A stretch of DNA of 64,000 bases from Theobroma cacao (Eukaryota > Streptophyta > Magnoliopsida > Malvales > Malvaceae): NCBI RefSeq assembly GCF_000208745.1, contig NC_030850.1, forward strand, positions 4,234,748 to 4,298,747. The letters run 5' to 3'. The stretch's first letter is position 1. Each line of letters starts with the position of its first letter. Shown here one piece after another: positions 25,901 to 36,101 of the stretch. Both the position numbers and the translations under genes were made by a program. The notes under the pieces are model-generated. The model worked only from the letters and a program-made list of their open reading frames with translations, ran no database searches and was not told where the DNA came from.

Positions 25901-26563
25901 TCAATCAGTAACCATCATAAGCAAAGAACCATCCATGGGGGAATCACCAATAATGGTGCTTGCAGTGCCTCTTCTTCCATATCTAACAACATCCAAATCT
26001 ATACTATAGGGATTCATAATCACTGGCCTTGTCCTCCAACCAAGCCAACCAATCTCATACGTAGTCATTGCATTGAATCTCATTCGAAAGCTCACCCTTC
26101 CTTGTCTCCTATCCTTTTCAATCACCCTCAACAGTGGATATTCCACAATTGGCTGATCACCTTCGTTCCCGGTCGTCACAAACTTCACGTACACATCTTT
26201 TCTCTCCCTGAAACCCAACTTGAAATTGTCCATGGAAGTTAAGGAGAGAGCATTGTCGTGTTTATAAAGAATGGAAGCTTCAATTTGATCCATTTGTACT
26301 TCCAAGGCTATGTTTGGGTTATATATTGTGAGGTTGGCCAACCAAGTGGCTGCCAAATTTGAGTTCGAGACTTGGAAATTTGAAACAAGAAGATTGTTTA
26401 GTTGGATCATAGGTGTTTGTGGATAGAACATAAATGCCATAGGCATTTTGAATGAGCAAAGGAGGACGGTGATGGTGATTGTAGAGGCCGACATGAGAAT
26501 AATTCTAGAGATGCTGCAGGGTTTAATGGAAGGTTTGGAGGTTAATGGCAGTAAGGAAGCCAT
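25901..26563 (-). CDS. NDR1/HIN1-like (NHL) protein with LEA_2 domain, 220 aa
   Basis: A single uninterrupted frame. Residues 1-19 are a short Ser/Lys-rich cytosolic tail; about 20-45 form one hydrophobic segment (IILMSASTITITVLLCSF). The rest is an extracytosolic LEA_2 type domain with the usual pattern: SNFQVSNSNLAATWLANLTI, then NPNIALEVQMDQIEASILYK, a conserved IGWLGWRTRP stretch, and a C-terminal LDVVRYG. NHL proteins are plasma- or endomembrane-anchored, and several act in pathogen response; the specific role here is unknown. Length is normal for the family. A TA-rich TATA-like element (about 26615-26634) lies 50-70 bases upstream on the same strand. No breaks. Confidence 0.88.
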   Translation of the reverse strand: MASLLPLTSKPSIKPCSISRIILMSASTITITVLLCSFKMPMAFMFYPQTPMIQLNNLLVSNFQVSNSNLAATWLANLTIYNPNIALEVQMDQIEASILYKHDNALSLTSMDNFKLGFRERKDVYVKFVTTGNEGDQPIVEYPLLRVIEKDRRQGRVSFRMRFNAMTTYEIGWLGWRTRPVIMNPYSIDLDVVRYGRRGTASTIIGDSPMDGSLLMMVTD

Positions 26564-27288
26564 TGTTGGATTAGAAAGGAAAAGGAGAAGTTATGGACTT
26601 TGCTTATTATTCAATGTATATATATATATATATAAAGGATATGCCCAAACGCGTCATCAACTATTTTTAAGGGTCTAATTGAGTTGTAGGCTAATTAGCG
26701 GTTGCTGCCAATTTATTATAGCCAGTTGTCTCAACTAGCTGCATTGATGTGAATTCTAATTAAAAGCAACTAACTTAAAAGTTAATTAATCAATTAGATG
26801 GTTGTCTAAACTCAGGGATTAATATCTAACATATACATCCTCTCTAGGCAGACACAGCCAGTCTCTAACTAGTTTGGCTTATATGCTAAACCCAATCGGA
26901 CAAAATTGGATTAAAAGTTATCAAAATTAAGTTGTTGGATATATCAGTTCACATTGCTTGGAGCTGTTAAACATACCGTACTATGATTGTTAATATTGTA
27001 AGAGAATTTCATCTTTACAAGTTAAAGATTATTTCTGTAGCTATTAAGACAAGACATTGACTAGTTGAAACCACTGAGTTGGAAATCGTCGGAGACAGTT
27101 TCTGAGAATAGACAAATGGGCATACTGCCTTTTGATCCGTGATGCACAAGGGAACATGAGAAGAAAGGATAAACCTTTGCTATGATCAGATTGATTAGTC
27201 CAACAGATGGAGTAGAAAAAAATGCTTGGGCAGCCTTATAAAATTATAATTAGAAAGAAAATGTCAATTCAATCGTCCTTCCAGTGCA
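26564..27288. other. intergenic between the NHL gene and the solo LTR
   Basis: Contains the NHL promoter side. No other gene or element seen. Confidence 0.45.
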
Positions 27289-27293
27289 TGGTA
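27289..27293. repeat. target-site duplication, left copy
   Basis: TGGTA directly before the LTR start TGTCACAGCC; identical to 30216-30220. Confidence 0.8.
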
Positions 27294-28404
27294 TGTCACA
27301 GCCTAAATTTCCTGGCCATAATCAGCGCATGAGCCCAATGGGCATAGCCCATTAAGCCCAAGCAAGTCTATTTATGTGACTCCATTCATCGATTTCATCA
27401 CTCGTTCTTACAATCGTATTTCATAATTCTTATCAACAAGTATTTCAATACTTTTCCATCAAAACCATATGTTCACATTTATAATTCAAAATAATGTCAT
27501 TCGTGCCATCTTGTAGTGGCAACATTAATCAACATCAAAGTCTATTGCTTAAGATATATATATCTTAACAATTTACATCATGGTACATATGTTCAACGAA
27601 AAGGACTCTAGACTTCCAACAGAGAGATCATAGTGAAGGTGCAGCTATTGAGATGTCATAGTACCTACTAAGAAGACGAGTATATATGTGCGACTCAAAC
27701 TAAGTTCCAACTACCTCCAAATCTGAAAATATGAATTTTAAAAACGTTAGTATAAAACTCAGTGAGCGAATATAAGAAGGGAACAAACAATCAATAGGAA
27801 GAATTTGGAATAATGATGCATTTGTTTTGAAAACAATGCAATTTGGTTTAATTTCTTTCTTAAACCCCCTTGTTTTGGAAATTGATCAGTGGACTCTTAG
27901 TATTACAAAGACCCATGCTCAATCATGAAGATAAGGGAGTGAAGGAAATTATATCGGAACCCGAGCAAGGTAGCAACATGACAACACGTTTCTTGCTACA
28001 GCAAAAGGCATTCTTGGTTTGCACATGATTCAGTTTTTCAAGCCTATCTTCCACTACATGGGTCCAATTGACATGCTTGTTATCTCATTAGAAAGCTAAG
28101 AGGCAGGGCTACGACTTTAGTGTTTACCACTTTGTCCAATTCTGATCGAAAGGTGGTCAAAATCGCTGTCAAAGTGACAGCACTGCACCACCACCGAGAG
28201 TTTCTGGCGGCAGCGAGAATCCATTTCGCTACAGCCAAATTCCTTGTTACAATGAACACCAATTTAACAATACTTAGCAACTTTCAAAGTTCAACATGAA
28301 AGATTCACATATGCAAAACCATATACCATACTTATGAACTTTGATTTCATAAACATAGATGTATATATATAAATGCATAGATAACACCAATATCAGCATA
28401 ATCA

Positions 28405-28600
28405 CACCCGGCTCATGTACATCCCCCCACATCGTGCACATAGCCGGCACCATCATGTGCATCCCCTCACATCGTGCACAATCAGTGCCATCATGTACAT
28501 CCCCTCATGTCGTGTACACGGGCACTATCATCATCCATCTCCCACACCACCATCATCACCGGCATGTGCATCCCCCCACATCGTGCACACACACAGTTAT
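28405..28600. repeat. tandem repeats inside the solo LTR, about 40-50 bp unit
   Basis: Units built on CATGTRCATCCCCYCACATCGTGCACA repeat about four times with variable spacers. The inverse form occurs in the other LTR copy (16190-16345). The open frames across it (28359-28678) are by-products of the repeat. Unequal variable spacers and location inside an LTR rule out a CRISPR array. Confidence 0.8.
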
Positions 28601-28811
28601 AGTCATCATACACAATATCAACTATCATGCACAACATATATATATATCATCATAATAAAATGGTGCATGAATCAATAATAACCACATATCATAACATAAA
28701 ATCATTTAGCAAAAGCTTGTTCCCAAGGCACTTGTTTTAAGATAAAGTTGTTTAAAATCATTCAAATGTTTTGTACAAAACAGTCACATTCCCAAAATGA
28801 TTTTGAAATGC

Positions 28812-29174
28812 AGTTCACTCACCTGACAAAACTAGCACCAACAAGGTCCTAATCCAAGTAATCTCGAAATACCATTAAAACGTATATTTATCAATAAACC
28901 ATAACAATCTCAATTAAGTTGTAAATTAAATCTAATAATTCTAATGAATTTACAATAGGCAATCTACCCTCTAACCTAACATTTAACCTAAGNAGTTCAC
29001 TCACCTGACAAAACTAGCACCAACAAGGTCCTAATCCAAGTAATCTCGAAATACCATTAAAACGTATATTTATCAATAAACCATAACAATCTCAATTAAG
29101 TTGTAAATTAAATCTAATAATTCTAATGAATTTACAATAGGCAATCTACCCTCTAACCTAACATTTAACCTAAG
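28812..29174. repeat. exact 181-bp direct duplication joined by one N
   Basis: 28812-28992 and 28994-29174 are the same 181 bases, from AGTTCACTCACCTGAC to ACATTTAACCTAAG, with a single N at 28993 between them. The identity and the N suggest that two contig ends carrying the same sequence were joined without merging. Confidence 0.92.
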
Positions 29175-30215
29175 TTTCTAGTCTAATTCACAAACCCATT
29201 TGGCCAACTACTCCAATTTAAATTTCGTTACTTGGATGAGCTTGGAGGCATGAAGATCAACCAAAAACCTAATCTTTCCAAGAAAAATAATTTGAAAAAA
29301 TTAGAGAATAAATATGAAAATATAACCATAAATTCAAAAATTCCAAAAGTTGGAAATATATACATTTCAATCTTGAAAATGAAGATTTGAAGCCAAAAAT
29401 CCAAGTGTTGTTGAAAGTGAAGTAGAAATAGAAAATATAAGAAACAAGGAGAGATTTTTCTCTCTCTCTCTCTCCTAGGGTTTAGATGTGCTGAAAATTG
29501 GGGTTAGAAGCTACAAATTCAGTGCCCAAGAAGTTAGGAGAAGGAAGGATTAGGAAAAGAAAAGAAATAAAAAGAAAACAAGGAAAAATCACATGAAAAT
29601 TTTGATTTTCGTGGAGGTGGAATGAAAAATGGCATTGGATGGGTGAGGAAGAAGAAAAAGTTGCTGGAAGCTTGAAGAATCTGCTAGAAATTTGAAGAAG
29701 TTGCTAGAAACTTGGATATTTATGCCTTATGTTTATCCATTTTCTCACGTAATTACCAAAATACCCTTAATAAGGTCATTTTGTCTTCTTCCTATCCTTT
29801 GTGCAATCTTTTTACTCTTTTGACAATGAGACAAAATCCATAATAGTTCAGAAATACTCAGGTTCATGAACACGTAAAAATTTAGACCCAAGATGTAAAA
29901 TGACCATTTTGCCCCTACCGTGAAAATTATCATTATTTTTAATTTCCTCATTTATTTACCATCATAAACATCATTTATTCATTTCTTAGGCCTATTTAGA
30001 CCTTAATAGCATAAAAAAACCCACTCATAGAAGCCTACCAAGAGAAATTACGAAATTACCCTTAGTCCACATTATCGCATCTACTTTTAGTTACGTGTTT
30101 ATAGAGGTCGAGATTTCACAGGTTCACTTCTGAATTACCCTTTTAACTCAGTAATCAACTTTAATTGACATCCGTAAACTTTATTAGCCACCGTATCAAA
30201 ATACAAGGTGCTACA

Positions 30216-30220
30216 TGGTA
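30216..30220. repeat. target-site duplication, right copy
   Basis: TGGTA directly after the LTR end GCTACA; matches 27289-27293. Confidence 0.8.
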
Positions 30221-30501
30221 ATTGACTAAATGATTTGCCCTAGGATTTGAATTTAAATCCAGGTGCTCCTCCCTCGGCCCCCCGCCCCCCAACCCCTCGC
30301 CTAAAAAAATAAAAAATAAAAAACACAGTGAAAGAAAGAAAGGAAATCCCTCGGTATCTAACATTTTCCTATTACTAAGTCAACTAGAGAATAATTTTTC
30401 ATTCTAGCACAATTTCAATTAAATTTTCTTATTGTAAGTTAATAAAGGCCAAATCTGTTACATCAGATGAATAAATAATGGCTTCAGGATTTTTCTTTGT
30501 C

Positions 30502-32150
30502 AAAATACCTATCAAGTTTCTATATTCATACATTTTGTTTGATTTTGAGTTTAGTCCTTATACTTAAAATTGAAGCAATTTAATATCTTAATTTTGAAAA
30601 TCATTTCAATTTAGTCTCTCTCCTTAACGGTATCCAATTTTGTTGTTAAATGAGATGACGTCAATGTTGATGTGACACATTTTGATAATGTGATATCAAC
30701 ATGATGACGTGACATGTCACGTGATGATGTGGTAGTGCCACATGCCACTAACATGCTAACGTAGCACTAACATGTTAACATGTCTATGCCACGTGGCAGA
30801 TCAAAAAAAATTTTAAAATTAAAAAAAAATTTTTGCCACGTCATAGTGACTAAATTGAACAATAATATATAATATAGGGACTAAATTAAACAAAATTAAA
30901 ATGTTAAAGAACTAAATTGAAAAAAAATTAAAAAATACAAATATTTAGATAGATGATAGTTATACCATTAATAAGCCAAATATTTAAGTGTAAAGATTTA
31001 TGGTGTTAAAAAAAAATAATATATATATATATATTCTTACTTAATTATTTGATTTTAAAATATATACATTTAATTTTTTTTCTTTGAAAAAGTTAAGTTT
31101 GAATTCTCTTTGTATAAAAAAAAAATTCTAAAAAAAATTTCATGCTTAAAGCTAAATTTAAATGCATAACTTGCATTATGTTAGAATAAAATAATATAAA
31201 AAGACTAAATAAATTCTTCTTTTCTTCTATTTATAATAGTATAAAATTTAAAATTTATTTGATTTAATTTTTAACTTGAGTTGAACTCAAATTAACAAAA
31301 TAGGTTGATTTAATTTTTTCTTTTTGGTTAATTTCATACCCAAAAGAATGAGAATTTGTAAATTGTGAAAGTTGTAACTAATTTAACTTATTTCGCTAAT
31401 TTTGAGTTCAGTTCAAGTTAAAAATTAAATCAAATAAATTTCAAATTTTTATACTATTATAAATAGAAAAAAAGAATTTATTTAATCTTTTTATATTATT
31501 TTATTTCAACATAATGCAAGTTATTTATATAAATTTGGCTTTAGATATGAAAATTTTTTCAAATTTTTTTTTTATAGAAAGATAATTCAAACTTAATTTT
31601 TGCAAATAAGATAAATTAAAGTATATATTTTAAAATCAAATAATCAAATAATAAAATATTTATATTTTTTTTAACACTAAAAATCTTCTTTTACACTTAA
31701 ATATTTGGTTTATCAATAATTATATTTATCATCTACTTAAAGATTTGTATTTTTTAATTTAGTCCCTTACCATCTCAATTTTGTTTTATTTATTCTCTAT
31801 ACTATATATTTTTGTTCAATTTAACCCCTACAATATGACAATAATTTGTTTTGAAATTTTTTTTTATCTGTCAAGTGACATCAACACGTCAATATGTCAG
31901 TGTCATGTCGCATTGGTATATCATTATGTCAATGTCACGTGACTTGTCACATTATCATGTTGGTACATATGCCATCAAAATGTACCACGTCAGCATTGAC
32001 GTCATCTCATTTAATGACAAAATTAGATGCTGTTAGAAGAGAGGACTAAATTTAAATAATTTCAAAATCAAGAGACTAAATGACTTCGATTTTGAATTCA
32101 AAAATTAAATTGAGCAAAATATATGAGTACAACGACTTGATGAGTATTTT
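30502..32150. mobile_element. foldback element with roughly 0.8-kb inverted arms
   Basis: The left arm runs from AAAATACCTATCAAG (30502) to about 31300. The right arm (about 31380-32150) is its reverse complement, ending CTTGATGAGTATTTT. Matched blocks in mirrored order include TTAGTC with AATT-rich words, GATGACGTCAATG / CATTGACGTCATC, GACATGTCACGTGA / CACGTGACTTGTCA, and AACTTGAGTTGAACTCAAA / TTTGAGTTCAGTTCAAGTT. The central spacer is about 70 bases. Arms are diverged but clear. No coding capacity; resembles plant foldback or Mutator-type non-autonomous elements. Target duplication not resolved because the flanks are poly-T. Confidence 0.78.
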
Positions 32151-33594
32151 TTTTTTATTTTTTTCTCCTGCTAGGTTATTAATTTTACTCTAGTTAATTA
32201 TGTGTCTCCAACATACTTAGATGATAATTCAATGGGGTACTTTTTAAAATAACACTTAAAAATAAGATGTTTTCAAAAATAACTCTCTTTACAATTTTAA
32301 CTGTTTTTAGTCAAGTTAGATAAAATTACCCTTAATGAAATTACACGTCATGGTTAAAAAAAATTGTTACACATCATGTTGAAAAAGAAATATTGTTGTT
32401 ACACGTTATATATAAAAACAAGTTATACGTCATAGTTAAAAAAAGTTGTTACATGTTATATTGAAAAAAAAATATTATTGTTATACATCATATATAAAAA
32501 CATGTTACATGTCATGTTGAAAAAATGTTGTTGCTACACGTTATGTTGAAAAAATATTGCTATTACACGCTATATTTAAAAATATTTTGTTACAATTTAA
32601 TGCCTAAAATATTGTTACGTATGAACCAAAACTTCAAATCCTCTCAACTCTCTTAATTTCTTTTTGGTTTTTGGATAATTTGACACCGATTAAAGTGTTT
32701 TTAATATGTTTTCATAAATCAATAAATAAATTTATTTATCTGAAACACTTATTTCGACTAAAAATTGAAAAAAATTTCTTTTGAAAACTTAGGTTTATAA
32801 ATTTCAAATTCTTGAATTTTTGTGTCTAGGTCCCGAATTGATCCAATTAAAAGCTATTCTAAACATCTATGATCATTTCTATTGTTTTAGTTTTATCCAA
32901 AATACTTAAAAATCAAATTCTCCAAATAGCCACCTACTCTAAGCGCATTAAAACCATCACTTGATGTCTTAAAAACGTGGGAGAGAGAAATCTGAAAGCG
33001 TGGGAGAGAGAAATCGAGAGCATAGCAAATTAATATCGAAGAGAGAAATTGATAAAATTAGAGAGAGCTGGATGGTAAGAGAGAGAAATAAAAAACGTAA
33101 ATAAAGAAAAATTGTTATGAATGATTTAATTTATTTAAAATAGTTTTAAAGGTATTTTTATCAAATTATAACTAAATATAATTAAAAATAATTAAATTTA
33201 TTTTAATAATTATTTTAAAAATATTTTTATTAAAAAAAATTATTTCTCATAATTTTCTCCAATTCAATTGTATGTATTAGTATGGGCGAAAATAATTATC
33301 ACGTTTTCTGAGTTCTGTAGTTCAGTTACGTCTTTGAACGAAATTTCAATTTTCGGTGAGGGATGATAGTCGTAGAAAAAGAATATTTTATGGCCTGACT
33401 TCATGAACTGTTTTTGCTTTAGTTGCATCATCATTTCAACGGTCCATCTCTACAGTCGGCTGTTGAAATTTGACCCCTCAGCATCTTTAGATGGCTCGCA
33501 TAGATGCTATCATATGACACACCCAAGCTGTTCAAAAAAATAAACATATATGACACACCGAGCTGTGCTACCTTTTCTCTTTCCTCGCCTTGAC
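32151..33594. other. spacer upstream of LecRK, with degenerate short repeats
   Basis: AT-rich sequence carrying a degenerate tandem array at 32340-32600, a doubled GTGGGAGAGAGAAATC word near 32978-33013, and the promoter side of the receptor kinase gene. No gene recognised. Confidence 0.5.
32340..32600. repeat. degenerate tandem repeat around TTACACGTYATRTTGAAAAA
   Basis: About eight to ten units of 25-35 bases combine TTACACGT(C/T)AT, a GTT/TAT-A element and an A-run. Copies differ by indels in the A-runs. Origin unknown. Confidence 0.7.
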
Positions 33595-35550
33595 ATGGCT
33601 ACCAAGTTCTCTAACTCAGTTAATTTTCTCTGCTTATTTTCCTTTCTTTCTCTTCTTCCCTATGCTGATTCAGTTAGCTTCAAAATATCCCGGTTTGACC
33701 CTACGCTGAGCAGCATTATTTATCAGGGTGATGCAAAACTGGCTGTTGGGACTGTCGAGTTTAACCTTGTCAATTATATAAACCGAGTTGGATGGGCCAC
33801 ATATGCAGACAGTGTGTTGCTCTGGGATTCTGAAACCGGTAGGCTCTCTGACTTCACTACTCACTTCTCCTTTGAAATCAACGTCCAAAATGATCCTATT
33901 TATGGCCATGGGCTTTGCTTCTTTCTTTCTCCTGTTGGATCTCAAATCCCACCAAATTCAGCTGGCGGCTTTTTGGGACTATATAACACTACAACTAGTG
34001 ATTCACCTAGCAACCAAATTGTTTCGGTAGAGTTCGATTCCTTTGAAAATCCTGAATGGGATCCTTATGGAATTGATGGTCATGTGGGGATCAACAACAA
34101 CTCTATTGCTTCAGCCGTCTACACTCCATGGAATGCTAGCTTTCATAGTAAAGATACTGCAAATGTGTTCATTACTTACAATTCTACTACTAAGAATTTA
34201 AGTGTGTCTTGGAGCTATTTCACAACCACCAATCCACGAGAAAATTCAAACATTTCCCTTCAAATTGATCTAAGGAGGGTTCTACCTGAGAGGGTCATGA
34301 TTGGTTTTTCCGCTGCTACAGGTAAGTATGTGGAGAGACATATACTTAAATCGTGGGAATTCCATTCAAGTTTGGAAGAAGTGGGAACTGATGGAAGGAC
34401 TGCAAGAAGGATCAACATATTAGTAGCCTCTGCGGTTCCTGTTAGTGTTCTGATAGCTGGGACAGTTATAGCATTTATCATTTGGTGGCGGTGGCAGCAG
34501 GGGAAAAGGAAAACTGCAGAGACAACAAACTTAGCCTCAATAAATAATGAACTTGAAAGAGGAGCGGGACCTTGGAGGTTTTCTTTCAAGGACCTTGTCT
34601 CTGCTACCAATAACTTCTCAGAAGGGAGAAAGTTGGGTGAAGGAGGGTTTGGTGCGGTTTATAGGGGTTACCTTATTGATTTAGACATCGCAATTGCGGT
34701 GAAAAAGATTTCAAGAGGGTCTAAACAAGGGAAAAAGGAATATGCAACTGAAGTGAAGGTCATTAGCCAGTTAAGACATCGGAATCTAGTGCAACTAATC
34801 GGTTGGTGTCATGAGAGGCGTGAGTTATTACTTGTCTATGAGTTCATGCCAAATGGTAGCCTTGATTACCACCTTTTTGGACAGAGAATTCCCCTTACTT
34901 GGCCTGTCAGGTATAGAATATCCCTTGGATTGGCATCTGCAATTTTCTATCTTCACGAGGAGTGCGAGCAATGTGTTGTGCATCGGGACATCAAATCCAG
35001 CAATGTCATGCTGGACTCTAGCTTCAATGTCAAACTAGGTGACTTTGGATTGGCTAGGCTTGTGAGCCATGAGCTAGGTCCCAAGACGACTGGGTTGGCC
35101 GGAACTCTAGGTTACTTGGCTCCAGAGTATATAAGCACAGGAAGGGCAAGTAAAGAGTCAGATGTATTTAGCTTCGGCGTGGTACTGTTAGAAATTGCTA
35201 CCGGCAGAAAGTCAGCTGATCTTAGAGAAGCAACTGAAACAGGATTGGTGGAGTGGGTTTGGGATCTTTATGGGGAAGGAAAGCTTCTTTTGGCTGTTGA
35301 TGGCAAGTTGAAACAGGATTTTGATGAAAAACAAGTGGAGTGTTCGATGATTACTGGACTATGGTGTGCTCACCCTGATAGCCGTTCAAGACCCTCAATC
35401 AGGCAAGCAATTCAAGTTCTGAATTTGGAGACAGCCATCCCAACTCTTCCTACGAAGATGCCTGTTCCTACCTTTCATGTACCTCCTATCTCATTCATTT
35501 CTAAGGGACTTGTACTAAATTACTCGAGCTCTGAAGCTGGTTATTATTAG
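33595..35550 (+). CDS. L-type lectin-domain receptor kinase, clade IX-like (copy 1, intact)
   Basis: Single-exon membrane receptor kinase of 651 codons. I chose the ATG at 33595 because it opens directly on a signal peptide (MATKFSNSVNFLCLFSFLSL) and matches the start of copy 4; an in-frame ATG at 33550 adds 15 residues. Order: signal peptide to about 28; legume-lectin domain to about 265 with the metal-site pattern VEFDSFENPEWDPYGIDGHV; a membrane segment about 285-310 (SAVPVSVLIAGTVIAFIIWW); then a Ser/Thr kinase with GEGGFGAVY, the AVKK lysine, HRDIKSSN, DFGLAR and GTLGYLAPEY. It is an RD kinase with all key residues. Family members sense extracellular cues at the plasma membrane, and some act in oomycete or fungal defence; ligand unknown here. 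First member of a four-copy cluster on the same strand. Confidence 0.93.
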   Translation: MATKFSNSVNFLCLFSFLSLLPYADSVSFKISRFDPTLSSIIYQGDAKLAVGTVEFNLVNYINRVGWATYADSVLLWDSETGRLSDFTTHFSFEINVQNDPIYGHGLCFFLSPVGSQIPPNSAGGFLGLYNTTTSDSPSNQIVSVEFDSFENPEWDPYGIDGHVGINNNSIASAVYTPWNASFHSKDTANVFITYNSTTKNLSVSWSYFTTTNPRENSNISLQIDLRRVLPERVMIGFSAATGKYVERHILKSWEFHSSLEEVGTDGRTARRINILVASAVPVSVLIAGTVIAFIIWWRWQQGKRKTAETTNLASINNELERGAGPWRFSFKDLVSATNNFSEGRKLGEGGFGAVYRGYLIDLDIAIAVKKISRGSKQGKKEYATEVKVISQLRHRNLVQLIGWCHERRELLLVYEFMPNGSLDYHLFGQRIPLTWPVRYRISLGLASAIFYLHEECEQCVVHRDIKSSNVMLDSSFNVKLGDFGLARLVSHELGPKTTGLAGTLGYLAPEYISTGRASKESDVFSFGVVLLEIATGRKSADLREATETGLVEWVWDLYGEGKLLLAVDGKLKQDFDEKQVECSMITGLWCAHPDSRSRPSIRQAIQVLNLETAIPTLPTKMPVPTFHVPPISFISKGLVLNYSSSEAGYY

Positions 35551-36101
35551 ACATGATTCCCTTCATCGCTATGGGACAGGGCTTAGTCTGAACAATGTGC
35601 TTTGTTTACCATGGAAACACCTCAGCGGTTATATGTGCTTTGCTCTTAATTAGTTTTAGTTAGAGAAAACATCGGACCACGTTTTTAATGATAAGTGTAT
35701 GTACATTTTAGTTGAGAAACTTGAATTAGAAATTTTCTTTCCCAAGTTTAAAATATTAAAATAAAAATGCCACAGAAAAATGTACATATAATTTTATTTG
35801 AACACTTCTTCCTTTTTTTCTTTATTAGTATTACCTTGCCTTGTACTAAAAGAACCACGTCGGGATATTTTCCCGTGGCCATGGGACCGGTTGATGTAGA
35901 TTTTTGACCTATCGAAAATTCTTGTCTGTGAAGCAATTTGACTTTTTTGATGTTGACAAACTTAATTATTCTGTGGAAGGAGGAAAAAACACAACCTGAC
36001 AAAGTGTCATGCTACATAGTCAATCAACTTATATTAGTATACTGTTTTGAGCGCTTTTGGATTGTAGAATTTCTCAGCCGCCTCTGCCGATTATTGGGAT
36101 A
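35551..36101. other. LecRK copy 1 3' flank
   Basis: Likely 3'UTR and spacer up to the left edge of the segmental duplication. No gene seen. Confidence 0.45.

Larger units (their letters stand above)
27294..30215. mobile_element. solo LTR, about 2.9 kb, 5-bp target duplication
   Basis: Starts TGTCACAGCC, ends GGTGCTACA (TG...CA ends), and is flanked on both sides by TGGTA. No gag or pol coding sequence lies inside, so it is best read as a solo LTR left by recombination. Family unknown; the large size resembles Ty3-type LTRs. It shares its first half with the truncated copy at 16.2-17.4 kb. The true length is about 182 bases less if the N-flanked duplication at 28812-29174 is an assembly error. 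It holds a CT microsatellite near 29459 and a tandem array at 28405-28600. Strand of the parent element is not determinable. Confidence 0.8.

Noticed and set aside
28405..28600. CRISPR-like regular repeats
   Set aside because: Plant LTR minisatellite; units vary and spacers are unequal, in a eukaryotic genome.
28359..28678. His/Ser-rich frames of 87-98 codons
   Set aside because: Created by the CACATCGTGCACA tandem array inside the solo LTR.
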